A DNA stretch of 64,000 nt from positions 930,001 to 994,000 of the forward strand of contig NZ_CP139348.1 of the NCBI RefSeq assembly GCF_038561965.1, given 5' to 3'. This DNA is from Stutzerimonas stutzeri (GTDB taxonomy: Bacteria > Pseudomonadota > Gammaproteobacteria > Pseudomonadales > Pseudomonadaceae). The notes beneath the pieces were generated by a model, which did no database searches, was not told where the DNA came from, and saw nothing but the letters and a program-made list of their open reading frames with translations. The translations under genes were made by a program, and so were the position numbers. Shown here in pieces: positions 7,678 through 16,193 of this stretch (positions are counted from its first letter, which is position 1; the number at the start of each line of letters is the position of its first letter).

Positions 7678-9783
7678 GTGAACCCGGTAATCAAGAAATT
7701 TCAATTCGGTCAGTCGACCGTAACCCTCGAAACGGGCCGTATCGCCCGTCAAGCCAGTGGCGCCGTACTGGTCACCGTCGATGACGACGTAGCCGTTCTG
7801 GTCGCCGTCACCGGTGCTAAAACTGCTGATCCGAGCAAAGGCTTTTTCCCGCTTTCGGTCCACTACCAGGAAAAAACCTACGCTGCCGGTAAAATTCCAG
7901 GCGGTTTCTTCAAGCGTGAAGCGCGTCCTTCCGAGAAGGAAACCCTGACCTCGCGCCTGATCGACCGTCCGATCCGCCCGCTCTTCCCGGAAGGCTTCCA
8001 GAACGAAGTCCAGGTCATCTGCACCGTCGTATCGACGAGCAAGAAGACCGATCCGGACATCGCTGCGATGATCGGTACTTCCGCCGCGCTGGCGATTTCC
8101 GGCATTCCGTTCAACGGCCCGATCGGCGCTGCCCGTGTCGCTTTCCATCCGGAAACCGGCTACCTGCTGAACCCGACCTACGAACAGCTCAAGGCTTCGA
8201 GCCTGGACATGGTCGTTGCCGGTACTAAAGACGCCGTACTGATGGTCGAATCCGAAGCCAAAGAGCTGACCGAAGACCAGATGCTGGGCGCGGTGCTCTT
8301 TGCTCACGACGAGTTCCAGGTGGTAGTCCAGGCTGTTGCCGAGTTGGCGGCCGAAGCGGGCAAGCCGGTCTGGGATTGGCAGCCTAAGGCTGAAAACACT
8401 CAGCTGCTCAGCGCCATTCGTAGCGAATTCGGCGAGGCCATCTCTCAGGCCTACACCATCACCATCAAGCAGGACCGCTATGCGCGCCTGGGTGAGCTGA
8501 AAGACCAGGTCGTTGCCAAGTTCTCCGGTGAAGAAGGCCAACCGTCTGCTGGCGAAGTCAAAGAAGCCTTCGGCGAAATCGAATACCGCACCGTTCGCGA
8601 AAACATCGTCAACGGCAAGCCGCGTATCGATGGTCGTGACACCCGCACTGTGCGTGGTCTGAGTATCGAAGTCGGCGTGCTCGACAAGACCCACGGCTCG
8701 GCGCTGTTCACCCGTGGTGAAACCCAGGCGCTGGTCATTGCCACGCTCGGTACTGCCCGTGACGCGCAGTTGCTCGACACCCTGGAAGGCGAGAAGAAAG
8801 ATCCCTTCATGCTGCACTACAACTTCCCACCTTACTCGGTGGGCGAGTGTGGTCGCATGGGTGCGACTGGTCGCCGCGAAATCGGCCACGGGCGTCTGGC
8901 CCGTCGTTCGGTTGCTGCCATGCTGCCGAGCGCTGACGAGTTCCCGTACACCATCCGCGTTGTCTCGGAGATCACCGAGTCGAACGGTTCCAGTTCCATG
9001 GCCTCGGTCTGCGGCGCTTCCCTGGCTCTGATGGACGCCGGTGTGCCGATGAAGGCGCCGGTTGCCGGTATCGCCATGGGCCTGGTCAAGGAAGGCGACA
9101 AGTTTGCCGTCCTGACCGACATCCTTGGTGATGAAGATCACCTGGGTGACATGGACTTCAAGGTTGCCGGTACTGCAAAAGGCGTTACTGCGCTGCAGAT
9201 GGACATCAAGATCCAGGGCATCACCGAGGAGATCATGGAGATCGCACTCGGCCAGGCTCTGGAAGCGCGTCAGAACATCCTCGGTCAGATGAACCAGGTC
9301 ATCGCTCAGTCGCGTACCGAGCTTTCGGCCAACGCACCGACCATGATCGCGATGAAGATCGATCAGGATAAAATCCGCGACGTCATCGGCAAGGGCGGCG
9401 CCACCATCCGCAGCATCTGCGAAGAAACCAAGGCCTCGATCGACATCGAGGATGACGGCTCGATCAAGATCTTCGGTGAAACCAAGGAGGCTGCTGAGGC
9501 CGCCAGGCAGCGCGTTCTCGGCATCACCGCCGAGGCCGAGATCGGCAAGATCTATGTTGGCAAGGTCGAGCGCATCGTCGACTTCGGTGCCTTCGTCAAC
9601 ATCCTGCCTGGCAAGGACGGCCTGGTGCACATCTCGATGTTGAGCGATCAGCGTGTCGAGAAGGTCACCGACGTGTTGAAGGAAGGTCAGGAAGTGAAAG
9701 TACTGGTACTGGACGTGGACAACCGCGGCCGTATCAAGCTGTCCATCAAGGACGTTGCCGCTGCGGAAGCTTCTGGCGTCTGA
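7678..9783 (+). CDS. pnp: Polyribonucleotide nucleotidyltransferase (PNPase)
   Basis: PNPase (701 aa) is the phosphorolytic 3'-5' exoribonuclease and a core degradosome partner. Two RNase PH cores (about 1-220 and 310-545) flank a helical linker; FTRGETQ and FPPYSVGECGRMGATGRREIGHG are in the second core. A KH domain (about 553-612, VIGKGGATIRSICEET) and an S1 domain (about 622-690, GKIYVGKVERIVDFGAFVNILPGKDGLVHIS) follow. The start is GTG at 7678, preceded by GAAGGA. It is the last gene of the rimP operon, with a terminator about 20 bases downstream. Confidence 0.98.
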   Translation: MNPVIKKFQFGQSTVTLETGRIARQASGAVLVTVDDDVAVLVAVTGAKTADPSKGFFPLSVHYQEKTYAAGKIPGGFFKREARPSEKETLTSRLIDRPIRPLFPEGFQNEVQVICTVVSTSKKTDPDIAAMIGTSAALAISGIPFNGPIGAARVAFHPETGYLLNPTYEQLKASSLDMVVAGTKDAVLMVESEAKELTEDQMLGAVLFAHDEFQVVVQAVAELAAEAGKPVWDWQPKAENTQLLSAIRSEFGEAISQAYTITIKQDRYARLGELKDQVVAKFSGEEGQPSAGEVKEAFGEIEYRTVRENIVNGKPRIDGRDTRTVRGLSIEVGVLDKTHGSALFTRGETQALVIATLGTARDAQLLDTLEGEKKDPFMLHYNFPPYSVGECGRMGATGRREIGHGRLARRSVAAMLPSADEFPYTIRVVSEITESNGSSSMASVCGASLALMDAGVPMKAPVAGIAMGLVKEGDKFAVLTDILGDEDHLGDMDFKVAGTAKGVTALQMDIKIQGITEEIMEIALGQALEARQNILGQMNQVIAQSRTELSANAPTMIAMKIDQDKIRDVIGKGGATIRSICEETKASIDIEDDGSIKIFGETKEAAEAARQRVLGITAEAEIGKIYVGKVERIVDFGAFVNILPGKDGLVHISMLSDQRVEKVTDVLKEGQEVKVLVLDVDNRGRIKLSIKDVAAAEASGV

Positions 9784-9803
9784 GCGATCCTGCGTAGCTG
9801 ACA

Positions 9804-9830
9804 GAAAGGGCCTTCGGGCCCTTTTTGTTT
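9804..9830 (+). terminator. Rho-independent terminator of pnp
   Basis: GAAAGGGCC-TTCG-GGCCCTTTTTG forms a stable tetraloop hairpin with a T tract just after the pnp stop. Confidence 0.9.
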
Positions 9831-9971
9831 GGCTGCAGTTATTGCGCGTTTGCCTGCGTAAGCTTGCAAGATGCACGCAACGGTACGGCCAAGCATGCAT
9901 AGTGCAAGTGACCTGTTAAAAGCCTAACTCATAAGTGATTGTTTTATAACGATAAAAATAATGGCGGTAGT

Positions 9972-9986
9972 TGGCACACCGCTTGC
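9972..9986 (+). promoter_or_regulatory. Sigma-54 (RpoN) type -24/-12 promoter
   Basis: TGGCAC-ACCGC-TTGC shows the invariant GG (9973-9974) and GC (9985-9986) with exactly 10 bases between. Transcription would start near 9998, giving a roughly 54-base leader before the ATG at 10052. An AT-rich tract upstream (about 9915-9962) could host IHF or an enhancer-binding activator; no activator site is recognised. Confidence 0.75.
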
Positions 9987-10051
9987 GCTGTTATCTGTGC
10001 ATCTGGGGCCGGAGACATGCCCCAGAAACCATGAGAACAGGAGTGACATCT

Positions 10052-10420
10052 ATGAAGACTACTCAGACCCTTACCGCTGCCGCCATTGCCGCTGCTCTTA
10101 GCCTGCCATTTGCTGGCGCCGCGCTGGCTGATAACACCCCTGCCATCGATAAGACCGACACCGTGATGTTGGCCGCCAACACCATGGACGACGCCGGTGA
10201 TGCCGCTTCCGATACTTGGATCACCACCAAGGTGAAGTCCACGCTGCTGGCTGAAGGTGCCACCCCAGGCATGGACATCGAAGTGGAAACCAAGGATGGC
10301 GTTGTTTCGCTGTCCGGGACCGTAGCTACCGAGGCTGAAAAAGAGGCCGCTATTGCCAAGGCCAAAGGTATCAAAGGCGTTCGCAACGTTGCTGCCGACG
10401 GCCTGAAAACTGCAGATTGA
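10052..10420 (+). CDS. Secreted BON-domain protein (OsmY-like)
   Basis: A 122-residue periplasmic protein. A signal peptide covers about residues 1-26 (hydrophobic AAAIAAALSLPF, cleavage after GAALA). One BON domain spans roughly 52-120 with the typical TKVKSTLLAEG and VSLSGTVATEAEKEAAIAKAKGIKGVRNV. BON domains are thought to bind phospholipid surfaces, and OsmY-type proteins are induced by osmotic or envelope stress. The ATG at 10052 is chosen because AGGAG precedes it and the signal peptide begins there; an upstream frame would overlap the sigma-54 promoter. Substrate and exact role are unknown. Confidence 0.88.
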   Translation: MKTTQTLTAAAIAAALSLPFAGAALADNTPAIDKTDTVMLAANTMDDAGDAASDTWITTKVKSTLLAEGATPGMDIEVETKDGVVSLSGTVATEAEKEAAIAKAKGIKGVRNVAADGLKTAD

Positions 10421-10458
10421 TACAGTTCTTTCCCGCTAGTTAGTGGTGGGACGGAGCA

Positions 10459-10490
10459 TAAAAAAACCCCGCTTTAGCGGGGTTTTTTAT
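10459..10490. terminator. Bidirectional terminator
   Basis: AAAAAACCCCGC-TTTA-GCGGGGTTTTTT has A/T tracts on both sides. It serves the BON gene (plus) and the convergent DUF2845 genes (minus). Confidence 0.92.
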
Positions 10491-10493
10491 GGG

Positions 10494-10802
10494 CTAGTTG
10501 CCGCGCTGGCTATCGATCTGCCGCAACCGATTACCTTCGAAGCGCAAGAAGTGGAGCATTCCATGGTTCGGCCCATAGACCCACTCCTCGACCGAAACCT
10601 CCTGCCGATAGCCGTAATCGTCGATGATTTCCTTGTAGCCCACCATTGCACTGGTGACCGGCTCCCCGCACTTGCTGCGCACCTCTGCCGTAGTGGCGTC
10701 AAGACTTACCAGGCGGCTGTTGCAACGATAGGTGGAGGCCGCCTCGGCATGCAGACTGCTCAGTGACACAACAAGCAGTAGGCTGGTTAGGTGACGATTC
10801 AT
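10494..10802 (-). CDS. DUF2845 secreted protein, copy 1
   Basis: A 102-residue exported protein with a signal peptide (about 1-21, LLLVVSLSSLHAEA). The mature domain has the DUF2845 pattern: RCNSRLVSLDATTAEVRSKCGEP, a tyrosine-rich centre, then VEEWVYGPNHGMLHFLRFEGNRLRQI. Two cysteines (in RCNS and KCGEP) could form a disulfide in the periplasm. Function is unknown for the family. It is the downstream member of a tandem pair with the gene at 10820-11116, which shows the same motifs in the same order. Confidence 0.85.
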   Translation of the reverse strand: MNRHLTSLLLVVSLSSLHAEAASTYRCNSRLVSLDATTAEVRSKCGEPVTSAMVGYKEIIDDYGYRQEVSVEEWVYGPNHGMLHFLRFEGNRLRQIDSQRGN

Positions 10803-10819
10803 CTACTGACTCCCTGTGT

Positions 10820-11116
10820 TCAGTTGGCTCTGCGGGTTTCGATTCGAACCAGGCGGTTCCCTTCGAATGTCAGGATGCTGAGCATCCCGTTTTGAGGGCC
10901 GTACACCCATTCTTCCAGGGCGAACTCTTGGCGGTCGTTGCGGCTCAGGGTGTACCCAACCAGATCGCGGTGTTGTGGCACACCGCATTTGCGTTCGACT
11001 TCAAAGGTTCGATCGCCCGTTGTGACCAGTTGGCTGCCGCAGCGCATGGTGTCGGCGTGGGCGCTGGTGAAGGCCGCCAATAACAAGCACGCGCTTAGAT
11101 ATCTTGTCGCTGTCAT
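10820..11116 (-). CDS. DUF2845 secreted protein, copy 2
   Basis: A 98-residue paralogue of the adjacent gene, with signal peptide MTATRYLSACLLLAAFTSAHA. The domain reads MRCGSQLVTTGDRTFEVERKCGVP, then EEWVYGPQNGMLSILTFEGNRLVRI. The start codon shares its A with the stop codon of the DUF748 gene (TGATG), so translation of the two is probably coupled and they form one operon. No function is established. Confidence 0.86.
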   Translation of the reverse strand: MTATRYLSACLLLAAFTSAHADTMRCGSQLVTTGDRTFEVERKCGVPQHRDLVGYTLSRNDRQEFALEEWVYGPQNGMLSILTFEGNRLVRIETRRAN

Positions 11117-14007
11117 CAGTCACTCCCTAGGTGTAGTACGGTCGCTACCTTGCCGTCACTCGCCTGTTCCGCCGTGCCGGTGTCCAACAGATAGACCCGC
11201 TCGGAATTCAGACCTGCCTCGACCAGATAACCCTTTATCGCGCCGGCACGCTCACGACTGAGGCGGCGCAACAATGCTGCGTTGTCAGCCCAGGAAGCGA
11301 GCACGGCCTGGCGCATCTGCTGGGCGCGCTGTTCGGTATCGAGTCCGGCCCACTCGCTTGGCGGTTGCCGGCCAAGCCGACTGCGGTAGATACCTTCGAG
11401 TAATGGTCCCGTATCGCTGTCTTCGATCTGGATCTGACCTGGGTCCGCCGGAACCTTGTCACCGCGGCGCTGGAGAATGCGGTACTGGGTTTCGCGAAGC
11501 TCCTGTTGCAAACGCTGCTCGGCGACCAACGGGCCGTCGACTTCGCTTGAGCTCATGCCCTCAACCTCAAGACGCAGCCCTGGGCGCTCCTTTAGCGCCG
11601 ATGCCAGTGTGTCCAGCGACTTGCGTGCTTCACTATCCAGATCGCTGCTGGCCGGGCGGAAGCCGATGTGGCTGAGGTCTGTATCGCCACCGCCAGCCAG
11701 GCCCGCGATGAACTTGAAGGGCGCTTGCGCAGCACGTACCACGAGGTTGCGCAGCGTCTGCCAGACGATCGGCATGACGCTGAACTGCGGGTCGTTCAGG
11801 TCGCCTTGTACCGGCAGCTCAATGGAGATGGTGCCCTTGCTGTCCTTCAGCAAGGCCACCGCCAGGCGCACAGGTAGATCCACCGCGTCCGGGCTGTCGA
11901 CCCTCTCGCCAAGCTGCAGCTGCTCCAGAACCACCTTGTTCTTTGCGTTCAAACGGCCTTGCTCGATCCGGTAGTGCAGATCCAGATTGAGGCGGCCCTT
12001 GCGGATCCGGTAGCCGGCAAACTTGCCGGAATAGGGTGTCAGCGTAGTCAGTTCTACCTGTCGGAAACTGGTCGCGATGTCCAGGCTCTGCAACGGGTCG
12101 AACGGTGTCAGGCTGCCCTTGATGCTGACTGGGGCGTACTGATCCACCTTGCCGGCGATGTTCACCGAGGCAGCCTTCTGTGCACGGTTGTCCAGCGTAC
12201 CGATATCGCCGTTGAGCGACTGGATTGCCGTAACGAAAGGTGGACGCAGGCTGAAGTCGGCGAAGTTCGCCGAGCCGTTGGCTATGTTGATTCCGCCGAT
12301 GCGAATGGCCAGCGGGTCGGCCTCCGGCGACTGCTTTTTTTCCGCGGCGCTTGTCGGGTCGCTGCGCTCGACCAGCAGATCGTTGATGTTGGTGCTTAGG
12401 TCCGGATTAATGATGAAACGGGCGTACGGCTGAGTCAGGTCGATACGGTCGATTGCGAGACTGCTCGGGTGGCGATAGTCCAGGCCGCTGAGTTGCAGCC
12501 GTTGCCATTTGACGAAGTCGCGGTTGTTTATCGTGTCGAGCGTATGCAGTTGCGTTGCGTCGACGCTGCCGCGCACGCTGAACGCCAACGGCTCGGTGTC
12601 CTGCAGCTCGATATTCAATTCGCTGGCCAGCATTCCGCTGCGCAGCTCAAGGTGGACCAGCGGGCTGAGGTAGGCCTGAGCGAGGCGCAGATCGATGTCC
12701 CGAGTGGCCACGGCCAGTTTGCCACTCATGGGCTTCAGCTGCAGTTGGCCGTTGGCCTGGACGGCACCTTGTTTGCCGAGGCCGGTGTCCAGTTTGAGAG
12801 AGAAGGGACTGGTGCCGAGGCTGTCGAAGTCGCTGATGTCGAGATTCAGCGGACCCAACGCCAGTTCGACGTCGTCGTCCGGAACGCGGTCGGCCAGATG
12901 CACCCGATAGTCGCGTAGCTGTGCGTCGCGCAGCAGCAATTGCCAGGTTTCGCTGGCAGGCTGGGTTTCTTCCACTGCGGCTGCCCCGGCGGCATCCGCT
13001 TTATCCGGAGTGGAGGCGAACAGTTTCTGCCAGTCCAGCTCGCCGTCGGCTTCCCGGGCGGCCCAGGTTTCCAAGTTGCGGCTGCGCAGCTTGCCGATGG
13101 TGACCCGCTGCTTGGCGAGGTCCAGCGCGGCTTCGCTCAGTTCGAGTCGTTCCAGGCGGACCAGCTTGCGCCCGTCCGGGCTATCGAGTGCCAGCTGCCC
13201 CAATGTCGCGCTGGCGTCGTCCAGCAATAACGTGAAGCCTTTATGGAGATCGAGGCGATAGCTCGTGCTGAGTTCGAGGCTGCCGTCCTTGAGCACCAAC
13301 GGTGCGGCGTCGCGGACGTAGGGCCAGAGGTCCTTAAGCTGCAGTTTGCTGACTTGCAGCTTACCGCGGGAGGTCAACGGCTGCAGGTTGAGGTCGCCCT
13401 GCCAATCGATGCGCCCGCCACTTGGCCCGCTGGCAGTAAGGCGCGCATCGGCGTTGCCATCACTGCGAGTGGCCAGGTTGTGCAGTTCGAAGTCCAGCGA
13501 GTCGTATATCAGGACGATCGGCTCGCTCGGCCGCTTATCCTCGAATCCGAGGTGTCCGTGTGCGAGCTGCAGTCGGTCGATGCGCAGCGGAAAGATTTCG
13601 CCGTCTTCGCTGGTTGTTGGCTCCGCCTCAGGCGCCTTGAACAGCTGGTTGAGGTTGAGCGTGCCATCCTGGGTGAAGCGCGCTTCGACATGCGGCGCCC
13701 ACAGTTCGACCGCCGCCAGATGCAAGGTGCGCTGCCAAAGGCTATCCCATTGCAGGTCGAGGAACAGCCGCTCGAAGGCTAGCTGACGATCGTCCTGCTC
13801 GCCGATGTGCAAGTCGAACAGCGAAAGCTCAAGGCTGAACGGGTTGAATTCGATACGTTGCAGGCTCGCCGGTACGGTTGCATAGACCGCCAGCTGTTGA
13901 TTGACGATGCGTTGGGCGATACCCGGCAGAATCAGGAAGCCAAGCAGGCTGTAGCAGATCAGCGCGAGCGCCACGCCGGTGAACGCACGCTTCATTCCTT
14001 TGGGCAT
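11116..14007 (-). CDS. DUF748 / AsmA-like envelope protein
   Basis: A 963-residue protein with one N-terminal membrane segment (about residues 8-30, ALALICYSLLGFLILPGIA). A long beta-rich region follows, with repeated phrases of the type IDRLQLAHGHLGFEDK, DIRLAQAYLSPLVHLELRSG and IRIGGINIANGSANFADFSLRP. This is the DUF748 arrangement related to AsmA/TamB proteins that bridge the periplasm and are implicated in lipid transport. The C-terminal part (about 780-960, IGFRPASSDLDSEARKSLDTLASALKERPGLRLEVEG) resembles an OmpA-like module. Lipid transport is inference. Confidence 0.82.
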   Translation of the reverse strand: MPKGMKRAFTGVALALICYSLLGFLILPGIAQRIVNQQLAVYATVPASLQRIEFNPFSLELSLFDLHIGEQDDRQLAFERLFLDLQWDSLWQRTLHLAAVELWAPHVEARFTQDGTLNLNQLFKAPEAEPTTSEDGEIFPLRIDRLQLAHGHLGFEDKRPSEPIVLIYDSLDFELHNLATRSDGNADARLTASGPSGGRIDWQGDLNLQPLTSRGKLQVSKLQLKDLWPYVRDAAPLVLKDGSLELSTSYRLDLHKGFTLLLDDASATLGQLALDSPDGRKLVRLERLELSEAALDLAKQRVTIGKLRSRNLETWAAREADGELDWQKLFASTPDKADAAGAAAVEETQPASETWQLLLRDAQLRDYRVHLADRVPDDDVELALGPLNLDISDFDSLGTSPFSLKLDTGLGKQGAVQANGQLQLKPMSGKLAVATRDIDLRLAQAYLSPLVHLELRSGMLASELNIELQDTEPLAFSVRGSVDATQLHTLDTINNRDFVKWQRLQLSGLDYRHPSSLAIDRIDLTQPYARFIINPDLSTNINDLLVERSDPTSAAEKKQSPEADPLAIRIGGINIANGSANFADFSLRPPFVTAIQSLNGDIGTLDNRAQKAASVNIAGKVDQYAPVSIKGSLTPFDPLQSLDIATSFRQVELTTLTPYSGKFAGYRIRKGRLNLDLHYRIEQGRLNAKNKVVLEQLQLGERVDSPDAVDLPVRLAVALLKDSKGTISIELPVQGDLNDPQFSVMPIVWQTLRNLVVRAAQAPFKFIAGLAGGGDTDLSHIGFRPASSDLDSEARKSLDTLASALKERPGLRLEVEGMSSSEVDGPLVAEQRLQQELRETQYRILQRRGDKVPADPGQIQIEDSDTGPLLEGIYRSRLGRQPPSEWAGLDTEQRAQQMRQAVLASWADNAALLRRLSRERAGAIKGYLVEAGLNSERVYLLDTGTAEQASDGKVATVLHLGSD

Positions 14008-14092
14008 GACCGGAAGTATTCCTGGCGGATGGATGCCTTGGAGTATGGCACGGGCATGCGGTTCCCCGAATCGAGCGACGCGGGCAATGCGC

Positions 14093-15109
14093 TCAGAGCC
14101 GCAGAATCAGAGTCTTTAGTGGTGCCAGCCCATCGTGGGACGGAAAGTCGGCAGCCGGTGCCAGCGCCTGCCATTCGCGTACCGGCCTGCCGGCTTTCTC
14201 GGCGCAGCGCAGGACCTGGCTCCGCCAGTCATCCATAGATACCTTCGCCAGGTTGTTGCAACAGATCAGCACGCCCCCTTCGGCGGTGGCCAGCAACGCC
14301 GGTTTGAGCAGGCTTTGGTAGTCGCGCAGCAGATCCACCGTGCCGAACGCACTGCGTGCCCAGGCGGGCGGGTCGAGCAACACCAGGTCGAACTGGCGTT
14401 GCGCCAGGCGCGGGTAATCCGGGAGCGCGCGTCCGCGGCGCGCGCTGATCGGCAGCCCGGCCAGCTGGCGGATGGCCGGAAAGTAGTCGGACTGGACAAA
14501 ATGCATCGGCGGCAAAGACGGATTCAGCTCGCCGTTTTCCCGTCCCACTGCCAGGTTGCGCTCGGCAAAATCGACATTCCAGACTTCCGCCGCGCCGCCT
14601 GCAGCAGCGCACAGCCCGACGCCACAGGTATAGGAGAACAGGTTGAGCACCGACTTGCCGGCGCTGTGCTGCTTAACCCAACCGCGGGCGTTGCGCAGAT
14701 CGAGAAACAACAGCGGATCCTGCCCGCTGTGGCGCCCGCGTATGCGATAGCGCAGGCTCCACTCATGGGCGATCTGATCTTCGAGCGCAGCGTCGTCTGG
14801 CTGATGACCCGCAACGCTGCGATCGATGCGCGAGTTGCTTTGCGAGCGGTCGTTGTAGATGAGTTGCAGCGGTTGCCCGAGAAATTCGCCGGCCTCGTCA
14901 TGGATAGTCTGCAACGACAGCGCATCGAGTGACTGGTGAAAGCTCTGCACCATCAGTTGCGGCCCGTAGCGATCGACCGTCAGACCGGCTGCGCCTTCCT
15001 GGCTGCCATGGAACAGCCGATAGCAATCAGTGCCCTGTAGCTGCAGCTCGTCGAGCAGCGGGCGACGGGCTTCGAAGGCGGCGCGCAGCGCCTGGTCTAG
15101 AGAGGGCAT
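14093..15109 (-). CDS. Class I SAM methyltransferase, RlmI-like
   Basis: A 338-residue methyltransferase of the COG1092 group that includes the 23S rRNA m5C methyltransferase RlmI. The SAM site is VLNLFSYTCGVGLCAAAGGAAEVWNVDFA and motif IV is FDLVLLDPPAW. The usual N-terminal PUA domain of RlmI is not evident; the protein starts with a short helical region followed by DCYRLFHGSQEGAAGLTVDRYGP. The ATG at 15109 is preferred to a TTG at 15148. The target RNA base is not predictable from sequence alone. Confidence 0.82.
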   Translation of the reverse strand: MPSLDQALRAAFEARRPLLDELQLQGTDCYRLFHGSQEGAAGLTVDRYGPQLMVQSFHQSLDALSLQTIHDEAGEFLGQPLQLIYNDRSQSNSRIDRSVAGHQPDDAALEDQIAHEWSLRYRIRGRHSGQDPLLFLDLRNARGWVKQHSAGKSVLNLFSYTCGVGLCAAAGGAAEVWNVDFAERNLAVGRENGELNPSLPPMHFVQSDYFPAIRQLAGLPISARRGRALPDYPRLAQRQFDLVLLDPPAWARSAFGTVDLLRDYQSLLKPALLATAEGGVLICCNNLAKVSMDDWRSQVLRCAEKAGRPVREWQALAPAADFPSHDGLAPLKTLILRL

Positions 15110-15173
15110 GCGCGGCGACTCGAAATAGGAGGGCGCGCAGTTTACCAAGAAACGCTTCGACAGTCGGGCGATG

Positions 15174-16049
15174 CTAGCGTGGCGGCAGGCCCATACGCCG
15201 GCGTGCGCGATGCACTGAGCCGCTGCGTACGGCCCAGCGCAATACCGGTGCGGTACTGCGCACGCCAGCGCGGATCAGCTGGCGTCGGTTGTCGCTCAAT
15301 GAAAGGCCAAGCATCGCCGGAGCCCATTCAGGCATGAGCTCGACACCGGCGTGCAGCATCAGCGTCCCGAACGGCCGGAGCAGCGGGCTCGGCGCCGGGG
15401 CGGTACGCAGTATCTGCAAGATCTCCAGTGCGCGTTCGTCGCTACGCAGCTGAGGTCGGAGTCGTTCCAGGTAAGCCGCGATCTGCGCGCGTGAGCGTGG
15501 CACATCCTTGGCGCCGAGGCGCTCGGCTATCAGCGCGACTTCATCGTAATAGCGATCCTGCTCGGCCGCGGAGAGGGAAGGGTTGAGGTAACGCAGGTGC
15601 GATTTGAGAAAGCTGCTGACTTCCGCGACATGGACCCAGGTCAGCAGATCCGGGTCGGAAGCGGCATAGGGGCGGCCATCCGGCGCCGTACCGGTCACGC
15701 CGGCGTGGATCCGCTGGACCCGCTCGATCAACCGGTCGGCGTCGGCCTGGCTACCGAAGGTTGTCGCGGAGATGAACTGGCCGGTGCGCCGCAGCCGGCC
15801 GAGCAGGTCCTGGCGAAAGTTGGAGTGATCCCACACGCCGGCTAGCGCCAGAGGATGCAGCGCCTGTAGCAGCAACGCGGAGATTCCGCCGACCATCATC
15901 GAGGTGAAATCGCCGTGCACCCGCCAACAGACCGACTCCGGCCCGAACAGGCCAGGGTCGCCCGGCGGATGCTCGTAATCCACGCCACCGATCGCCAGGC
16001 CGGTGAGGCTGAGCACGCGGGTTTCGATCTGACGGCGGATGAATTCCAT
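15174..16049 (-). CDS. MpaB / DUF2236 family oxygenase-like protein
   Basis: A 291-residue cytoplasmic protein of the DUF2236 family, related to the heme oxygenase-like MpaB and latex-clearing Lcp proteins. It has family features such as SVCWRVHGDFTSMMVGGISALLLQALHPLALAGVWDHS, FRQDLLGRLRRTGQFIS and TWVHVAEVSSFLKSHLRY, with histidines that could bind a b-type heme. The physiological substrate is unknown. It stands alone on the minus strand between pgi and the methyltransferase gene. Confidence 0.8.
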   Translation of the reverse strand: MEFIRRQIETRVLSLTGLAIGGVDYEHPPGDPGLFGPESVCWRVHGDFTSMMVGGISALLLQALHPLALAGVWDHSNFRQDLLGRLRRTGQFISATTFGSQADADRLIERVQRIHAGVTGTAPDGRPYAASDPDLLTWVHVAEVSSFLKSHLRYLNPSLSAAEQDRYYDEVALIAERLGAKDVPRSRAQIAAYLERLRPQLRSDERALEILQILRTAPAPSPLLRPFGTLMLHAGVELMPEWAPAMLGLSLSDNRRQLIRAGVRSTAPVLRWAVRSGSVHRARRRMGLPPR

Positions 16050-16154
16050 GGTAATGGCGCTGCTGGCTTCTGAAGCAGGCGATGTTACCTGAGGAGGCGG
16101 TCGTTGCCTGCGGTTGCGCTAAGGTTCGGACCAGGGGCGAGGCTTGGGTAGGCG

Positions 16155-16183
16155 TGACCGGACAGCAGCGCGCCGTCCGGTCA
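16155..16183. terminator. Hairpin just after the pgi stop
   Basis: TGACCGGAC (16155-16163) and GTCCGGTCA (16175-16183) form a perfect 9-bp stem with an 11-base loop, 11 bases past the pgi stop. There is no T tract, so it is a weak terminator candidate or an mRNA-stabilising 3' structure. Confidence 0.5.
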
Positions 16184-16193
16184 GGTGGCGCTG

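Noticed and set aside
7546..9900. 784-aa open frame antisense to pnp
   Set aside because: It mirrors the highly biased codon use of pnp on the other strand, has no family resemblance and no ribosome site. Similar shadows occur opposite infB, pgi, cbrA, retS and accC.
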